Shown here: piece after piece, positions 59,649 through 64,000 of the stretch
Position numbering within the stretch: the stretch's first letter is position 1
Layout of the letters: the number at the start of each line of letters is the position of its first letter
DNA from: CAVVSD01 sp963750895
GTDB taxonomy: Bacteria; Actinomycetota; Thermoleophilia; Solirubrobacterales; Solirubrobacteraceae
Direction: 5' to 3'
Length of the DNA: 64,000 nucleotides
NCBI GenBank assembly: GCA_963750895.1
Contig: CAVVSD010000007.1
Location: forward strand, 1 to 64,000
The notes under the pieces: model-generated
Told to the model about the DNA's origin: nothing
The model's input: only the letters and a program-made list of their open reading frames with translations
Databases searched by the model: none
Program-made: the position numbers and the translations under genes

Positions 59649-60569
59649 ATGATCGAACGTGCACCTTTCGGGACCACCGGGCACGAATCGTCCCGCGCGA
59701 TCTTCGGCGCCGCAGCGCTGGCGCGCGCGCCCAAGCGCGACGCGGACCGCGCGCTGGAGCTGCTGCTCGAGCATGGCGTGAACCACATCGACGTCGCGGC
59801 GCGCTACGGCGACGCGGAGCTGCGCATCGCCACCTGGCTGCGCGGACACCCGGGCGAGTTCTTCGTGGCGACCAAGACCGGTGAACGCTCGTACCGCGGC
59901 GCGCGCGAGGAGATCCGTCGCTCCCTCGATCGGCTCGGCGTGGACCACATCGACTCCATCCAGCTGCACAACCTCTCGGACGTCATCGAGTGGGAGACGG
60001 CGCTCGGCGCCGGCGGCGCGCTCGAGGCGGCGATCGAGGCGCGCGAGGAAGGGCTCGTGCGGTTCATCGGCGTGACCGGCCATGGCCTGTCGGTCCCCGA
60101 GATGCACCGACGCAGCCTCGAGCGCTTCCCGTTCGACTCGGTCCTGTGCCCGTACAACTTCGTCCAGATGCAGGACGCGCGCTACGCCTCGACGTTCGAG
60201 GCGCTCGCCCGGGTGTGCGCGGAGCGGGGCGTGGCGCTGCAGACCATCAAGAGCCTGTCGTGGCGTCGCTGGGACGGTCGCGCGGCGACCGCCGCGACGT
60301 GGTACGAGCCGCTGCGCGAGCAGTCCGACATCGATCTGGCGGCGCACTGGGTGCTCGGACGGCCCGACGCGTTCCTGCTCACGACGGGCGACGTGGAGAT
60401 CCTCCCCCGCCTGCTCGACGCGGCGGAGCGCTTCGAGCGGCGACCGTCCGAGGAGGACATGGCCGCGCTCGTCGCGCGCCGCGATCTCACCCCCTTGTTC
60501 TGTAGTGAGCGCCGTGTGAGCGGCGTGCGAGGGCGCTGCGAGCGGCGCTGGCCGAAGTTGGGGCCATGA
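59649..60569 (+). CDS. Aldo/keto reductase
   Basis: A 306-residue NADPH-dependent TIM-barrel oxidoreductase. The catalytic tetrad appears as Asp and Tyr in HIDVAARYGDAE, Lys in VATKTGERSY and His in IQLHNLSDV. GLVRFIGVTGHGLSVPEMHR and PYNFVQMQDARY fit the group of stand-alone AKRs related to YhdN/Tas. The C-terminal tail after LTPLFCSERRV is basic and poorly conserved. ATG 59649. The stop overlaps the following exporter start (ATGA at 60566), so the two are co-transcribed. Confidence 0.87.
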   Translation: MIERAPFGTTGHESSRAIFGAAALARAPKRDADRALELLLEHGVNHIDVAARYGDAELRIATWLRGHPGEFFVATKTGERSYRGAREEIRRSLDRLGVDHIDSIQLHNLSDVIEWETALGAGGALEAAIEAREEGLVRFIGVTGHGLSVPEMHRRSLERFPFDSVLCPYNFVQMQDARYASTFEALARVCAERGVALQTIKSLSWRRWDGRAATAATWYEPLREQSDIDLAAHWVLGRPDAFLLTTGDVEILPRLLDAAERFERRPSEEDMAALVARRDLTPLFCSERRVSGVRGRCERRWPKLGP

Positions 60570-62035
60570 CCGCGACCGCCACTGCTCTCCCGCGCACTCC
60601 ATCCCGCACGTATCCGTCGCTGCGAGCGGCGTGGATCCCGCTGGCCGCGCTCTGCCTGGCCTTCTTCGTGGAGATGGTGGACAACACGCTGCTGTCGATC
60701 GCGCTCCCCACGATCGGTCGCGACCTCGGCGGCGGCACCGCCGCACTGCAGTGGGTCATCGGCGCGTACTCGTTGACGTTCGGTGGACTGCTGCTCACCG
60801 CCGGATCGGTGGCCGACCGCTTGGGACGCCGTCGCGTCCTGCTCGTGGGCCTCGCCGTGTTCGGCCTGCTGAGCCTGTGCGTCGTCCTCGTCACCACGGC
60901 CGGCGAGCTCATCGCACTGCGCGCCGCCCTGGGCATCGCCGCCGCCGCGATGGCGCCGATCACCAACTCGCTCGTGTTCCGGCTGTTCGACGACAAGGCG
61001 CTGCGGATGCGCGCCATCACCGTGATGATCGTCGTCGGCATGTCCGGGTTCATCCTCGGGCCGCTCCTCGGCGGCACCGCGCTCGCTCACGTGCGCTGGG
61101 AGTGGCTGCTGGTCGTCAACGCCCCGATCGCGCTGATCGCCTGCGTCGGCGTCTGGCTCGGCGTCGCGGCCGACCGTCGGGAGGACCTGACCGACGACGC
61201 GCTCGACCTGCCGGGCGCCGCGCTGAGCGTCGCCACGATCGGCCTGGCCTGCTTCTCGCTGACCAGCGGCGTCGAGCACGGCTGGCTCTCCGTGCCCACG
61301 GTCGCGTCGGTCCTCGGTGCCGTGGCTGCAGCCGTCGCCTTCGTGTGGCACGAGCGCCGCAGCGCGTCGCCCATGCTGGATCTCGGCCTCTTCTCGAACG
61401 GCACCGTCCGCGGCGCCGCCATCGCGCAGACGGGGACGTCGATCGCCATGGCCAGCGTGATGTTCGGGCTGGTGCTGCACTTCCAGTACGCCTACGGCTG
61501 GAGCCCCGTGAAGGCCGGCCTCGCGAACCTGCCGATCATCATCACCATGCTCGCCGCGACGCCGCTCTCCGAAGGTCTCGCGAAGCGCTACGGGCACCGC
61601 ATCGCCTGCTTCGTCGGCGCCGTCTTCCTGGCGGTCGGGCTGGCCGGACTCGCCTGGGGCGTCGAGCACGGGTACCTCGCCATCGCCGTCTCGATGGTGC
61701 TCATGACGATCGGACTGCGCACCGTCATGACGATCTGCGCCGTCGCCCTCGTGGACGCGATGCCGGCCAACCGCACCTCGATCGGCGCGGCGCTCAACGA
61801 CACCGCGCAGGAGGTCGGCACCAGCGTCGGCACCGCGGTGGTCGGCACGATGATCGCCGTGCTGGTCACCACGCAGCTGCCCATCGGCACGTGGAGCACC
61901 GACCTGGTGACGTCGTTCTTCCACGGCGAGCGGATCACCTACGCGGTGCTCGCGGTGCTCGTCGGCCTCATCGCCGGCGGTGGGGCGCTCACGCTCACCG
62001 ACTCGCGCGCCACGGAGGAACCCGAGGCGGCTTGA
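60566..62035 (+). CDS. DHA2-family MFS drug exporter
   Basis: A 489-residue 14-TM pump. FVEMVDNTLLSIALPTIGRD is TM1, GSVADRLGRRRVLLVG motif A, and GFILGPLLGGTALAHVRWEW covers TM5 motif C. The second half includes LTSGVEHGWLSVPTVASVLG and a final helix ending before TEEPEAA. ATG 60566 overlaps the aldo/keto reductase stop. The combination of reductase and exporter suggests modification and efflux of one toxic carbonyl compound. No divergent repressor is present. Confidence 0.9.
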   Translation: MTATATALPRTPSRTYPSLRAAWIPLAALCLAFFVEMVDNTLLSIALPTIGRDLGGGTAALQWVIGAYSLTFGGLLLTAGSVADRLGRRRVLLVGLAVFGLLSLCVVLVTTAGELIALRAALGIAAAAMAPITNSLVFRLFDDKALRMRAITVMIVVGMSGFILGPLLGGTALAHVRWEWLLVVNAPIALIACVGVWLGVAADRREDLTDDALDLPGAALSVATIGLACFSLTSGVEHGWLSVPTVASVLGAVAAAVAFVWHERRSASPMLDLGLFSNGTVRGAAIAQTGTSIAMASVMFGLVLHFQYAYGWSPVKAGLANLPIIITMLAATPLSEGLAKRYGHRIACFVGAVFLAVGLAGLAWGVEHGYLAIAVSMVLMTIGLRTVMTICAVALVDAMPANRTSIGAALNDTAQEVGTSVGTAVVGTMIAVLVTTQLPIGTWSTDLVTSFFHGERITYAVLAVLVGLIAGGGALTLTDSRATEEPEAA

Positions 62036-62106
62036 GGGTGCGATGAGTCTCGCGGTGGCCGCCAGTCTGTTCTCCACCTCCGATCAACCGCAGCGAGGAG
62101 AGCACG

Positions 62107-62685
62107 ATGACCGCCACCTACACCTTCGACGTCTTCTCCAGCCTCGACGGCTACGGCGCCGCCAGCGCCAACTGGACCGGCTACTGGGGCAAGCAGGGCC
62201 CGGAGTTGCTCGACCATCGCCTCGCCCTGTTCGACCAGGAGCAGCGGATGGTCTTCGGGGCCAAGACGCATCGGCTGTTCGCGGAGATGCTGGCCTCGAG
62301 CACCGAGGACTCCGAGGTGCGCGACCCGTGGGTCACTGCGATGTGGAAGATGCCGGCGACGGTGGTGTCCTCGACGCTGGAAGAGCCCCTCGACTGGCCG
62401 AACGCGACCGTCGTGAGCGGTGATGCCGTCGACGTCGTCGCCCGGCTCAAGGAGGAGTCCGACGTGCCGTTGCGCTCGCACGGCAGCCTGTCGATGAACC
62501 GGGCGCTGATGGCCGCCGGTCTGGTCGACCGCGTCCAGGTGACGCTCTTCCCGGTCATCACCGGTGAGACCGGGCTCGACCCGATCTTCGGGGGCGCGGC
62601 CGACTTCGACCTCGAGCTCATCGAGAGCCGGACGCTCGACGGTCGCACCCTGGAGCTCGTCTACCGGCCGACGCTCCACACCTGA
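62107..62685 (+). CDS. Dihydrofolate-reductase/RibD C-terminal-domain protein
   Basis: A 192-residue protein of the RibD_C/DHFR-like fold. YTFDVFSSLDGYGAA is the opening strand, RMVFGAKTHRLFAEM the cofactor helix and loop, VPLRSHGSLSMNRALMAAGL the nucleotide-binding turn, and VQVTLFPVITGETGLDPIFG the closing strands. Members act as stand-alone NADPH reductases of unknown substrate, not as folate enzymes. ATG 62107 has GAGGAGAG upstream. It lies 71 nt after the exporter and 118 nt before the broken MFS gene. Confidence 0.85.
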   Translation: MTATYTFDVFSSLDGYGAASANWTGYWGKQGPELLDHRLALFDQEQRMVFGAKTHRLFAEMLASSTEDSEVRDPWVTAMWKMPATVVSSTLEEPLDWPNATVVSGDAVDVVARLKEESDVPLRSHGSLSMNRALMAAGLVDRVQVTLFPVITGETGLDPIFGGAADFDLELIESRTLDGRTLELVYRPTLHT

Positions 62686-62736
62686 GCGGGTCCAGGCACC
62701 CGGACGCAGCAGCTCCCCATCGCATCGATCGGACGC

Positions 62737-62769
62737 TTGACATCAGACACCGCTGTCTGATTTCATAAT
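62737..62769 (+). promoter_or_regulatory. Promoter and dyad operator before the broken MFS gene
   Basis: The -35-like TTGACA (62737-62742) is followed by the perfect inverted repeat ATCAGACA-CCGC-TGTCTGAT (62742-62761) and CATAAT (62764-62769). A further TCAGACA half-site lies at 62770-62776. The spacing to CATAAT is long (21 bp), so the exact -10 is uncertain, but the dyad is a typical TetR-type operator. The regulator is outside the window. Confidence 0.6.
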
Positions 62770-62803
62770 TCAGACACACTGTCGTCTTTGAGATCGGGGC
62801 ACC

Positions 62804-64000
62804 ATGCACAACCGACACCGCCTCCGGCCGCGACACCGAGCACACCCCACGCCCGTTCGCGCACGCGCTGGTCGCTTCTCCTGCTGCTGTCCGTCGCGCA
62901 GCTGATGGTCATCCTCGACATCTAGCGCCGTGAACGTGGCGCTGCCTGATCTGGCGAAGAGATCTCGAACATCGGCCAAGGCCGACATCGGCTGGACGAT
63001 CACCAGCTACTCGCTGATCTTCGGCAGCCTGCTGCTGCTCGGCGGCCGCGCCGCGGACCTGCTCGGCCGACGCCGCGTCTTCCTCGCCGGCCTGGCCGTC
63101 TTCACCGCGTCATCGCTGGCCACGGCGCTCGCGAGCGACGCCACCATGCTCTTCGCCGCCCGCGCCGGCCAGGGCCTCGGCGCGCGATGCTGTCCCCGGC
63201 GGCGCTGTCGATCATCACGACCGCTTCCGGAGGGTCCAGAGCGCGCCAAGGCGCTCGCCGTGTGGGGTGCGGTCGGCGGCGCCGGTGCCGCGATCGGCGT
63301 CCTGCTCGGTGGAGCGCTGACCGAGCTCGTGGACTGGCGCGCGATCTTCTTCGTCAACCTGCCCGTCGGCGTCGTGCTGGCCGCCGGCGCGCATGGCATC
63401 TCGCTGCCCCGCGGACACGGCACGGCCGCAGATGGCGCGGCCTCGACCTGCGCGGCGCGCTGCTGGCCGTCGCCGGCTTCGGCGACGCTGGTCTACGCCC
63501 TCTCCCAGGCCCAGACGCAGCGGCTGGACCTCGTTGCAGACGCTCAGGCATCGGCGGCGCCGCGCTCGCCGGCCTGGCCGGATTCGCCGCGCGTGGAGCT
63601 GCGCACGCGCTCAGCCGCTGCTTCGCGTGCAGCGCCTCGCCGACCGTGCCGTCGGCGGCGGCTTCGTGATGATGCTCGCTGCCTCCGCGGTGCTGTTCGG
63701 CTCCTTCCTGCTGTCGTCGCTGTACCTGCAGAACGTGCTCGGGACCGGCGCGCTCGAGACCGGGCTGGCGTTCCTGCCGTTCGCCGTAGGCGATCGGCGC
63801 CGGCGTCCACGTGGGCAGCCACGTCGATAGACCCACGCCGGGCGTGCGGGTCCCGCTCGCGGCCGGCTTCGCGATCGCGGCGGCGGGGATGCTGCTGCTC
63901 TCCGGCGTCAGCGCCGGACGGCAGCTACACCGCCGACGTGCTGCCCGGCATGCTCGTCGCCGGCATCGGCCTCGGGATCATCCTCGTGTACGGTGTCCGT
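62804..64000 (+). pseudogene. Degenerate DHA2-family MFS exporter (runs off the window)
   Basis: Translated pieces in alternating frames are clearly a 14-TM exporter: LLLLSVAQLMVILDI, then AVNVALPDL, SYSLIFGSLLLLGGRAADLL, GRRRVFLAGLAVFTASSLAT, AVWGAVGGAGAAIGVLLGGA, WRAIFFVNLPVGVVLAAG and, after 63660, FVMMLAASAVLFGSFLLSSL. Frame breaks occur near 62928 (with an in-frame TAG), 62965, 63185, 63430, 63540-63600 and 63790. That density is far above the rest of the window. Either genuine decay or locally very poor sequence would explain it. The end is not in the window. Confidence 0.8.

Overview
The window is about 70% or more GC with near-complete use of G/C at third codon positions. Several things point to a high-GC actinobacterium: a class II (B12-dependent) ribonucleotide reductase, F420-type luciferase-like oxidoreductases, many TetR/MarR/GntR/LacI regulators, ECF sigma factors, a SpoIIE-type phosphatase, and promoters of the form TTGAcc-N18-TAGNNT only 9-15 nt from start codons. 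Thermoleophilia (Solirubrobacter/Conexibacter/Patulibacter-like) would fit, but that is a guess without a marker gene. About a dozen genes are interrupted by one-base insertions or deletions, often in C or G runs. Base-calling errors are therefore as likely as true decay in most of them.

Region 1 (1-9.5 kb). A hybrid histidine kinase and a LuxR-type response regulator run left. Divergently, a tightly packed rightward series begins with an ECF sigma factor and an ABC ATPase. It continues with a small protein, a flavin reductase, an HpaB-type FADH2 monooxygenase, and three enzymes of the maleamate pathway of pyridine-ring degradation (NicF-, NicX- and NicD-like). The cluster predicts ring hydroxylation to 2,5-dihydroxypyridine, ring opening to N-formylmaleamate, deformylation to maleamate and hydrolysis to maleate. 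It stops at a truncated downstream gene next to a response regulator and a histidine-kinase remnant.

Region 2 (9.5-31 kb). Accessory metabolism and regulation: XRE and TetR regulators, an M23 peptidase, two drug exporters, an F420-type oxidoreductase, a molybdopterin oxidoreductase, an esterase with two SnoaL-like proteins, a PAS/GAF/SpoIIE phosphatase, a HAD phosphatase, a SigX5-like sigma factor, and a methyltransferase/TetR pair. An MhqO/MhqD-like quinone-detoxification pair, a GntR regulator, a MetE-like protein with a divergent YciI protein, MarR and alkaline phosphatase follow. Several promoters carry clear dyad operators. The core TTGC-N3-CGCAA occurs both at the MhqO promoter and as a long perfect dyad at the MarR promoter.

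Region 3 (31-40 kb). A CMD protein and an IlvD/Edd dehydratase converge on an epimerase and a glucose-dehydrogenase-like enzyme, which suggests non-phosphorylative sugar oxidation. Small secreted and coiled-coil proteins, a NarL-type histidine kinase, a hydrolase-LuxR fusion and a second hydrolase follow.

Region 4 (40-54.7 kb). More conserved functions: nrdJ, an SDR, two secreted proteins, a LacI regulator with a CpG-centred palindrome, tmk, holB, a nitrilase, a PHP phosphoesterase, TetR/DUF4260 with a dyad operator, murB, a PIG-L deacetylase with a LexA-like box, an ABM monooxygenase, a CynX-type transporter, a GlsB-type protein and a 35-residue membrane protein.

Region 5 (54.8-64 kb). A tRNA-Thr(CGT) abuts an integrase remnant. 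Its 3' end recurs as a 23-bp inverted copy 2 kb away, and a DUF2254 membrane protein lies between the copies. Beyond are a secreted I36-type inhibitor, an acyl-CoA ligase, an LLM fragment, an aldo/keto reductase, an intact MFS exporter, a DHFR-like protein, and a badly broken second MFS exporter that keeps a clean operator.
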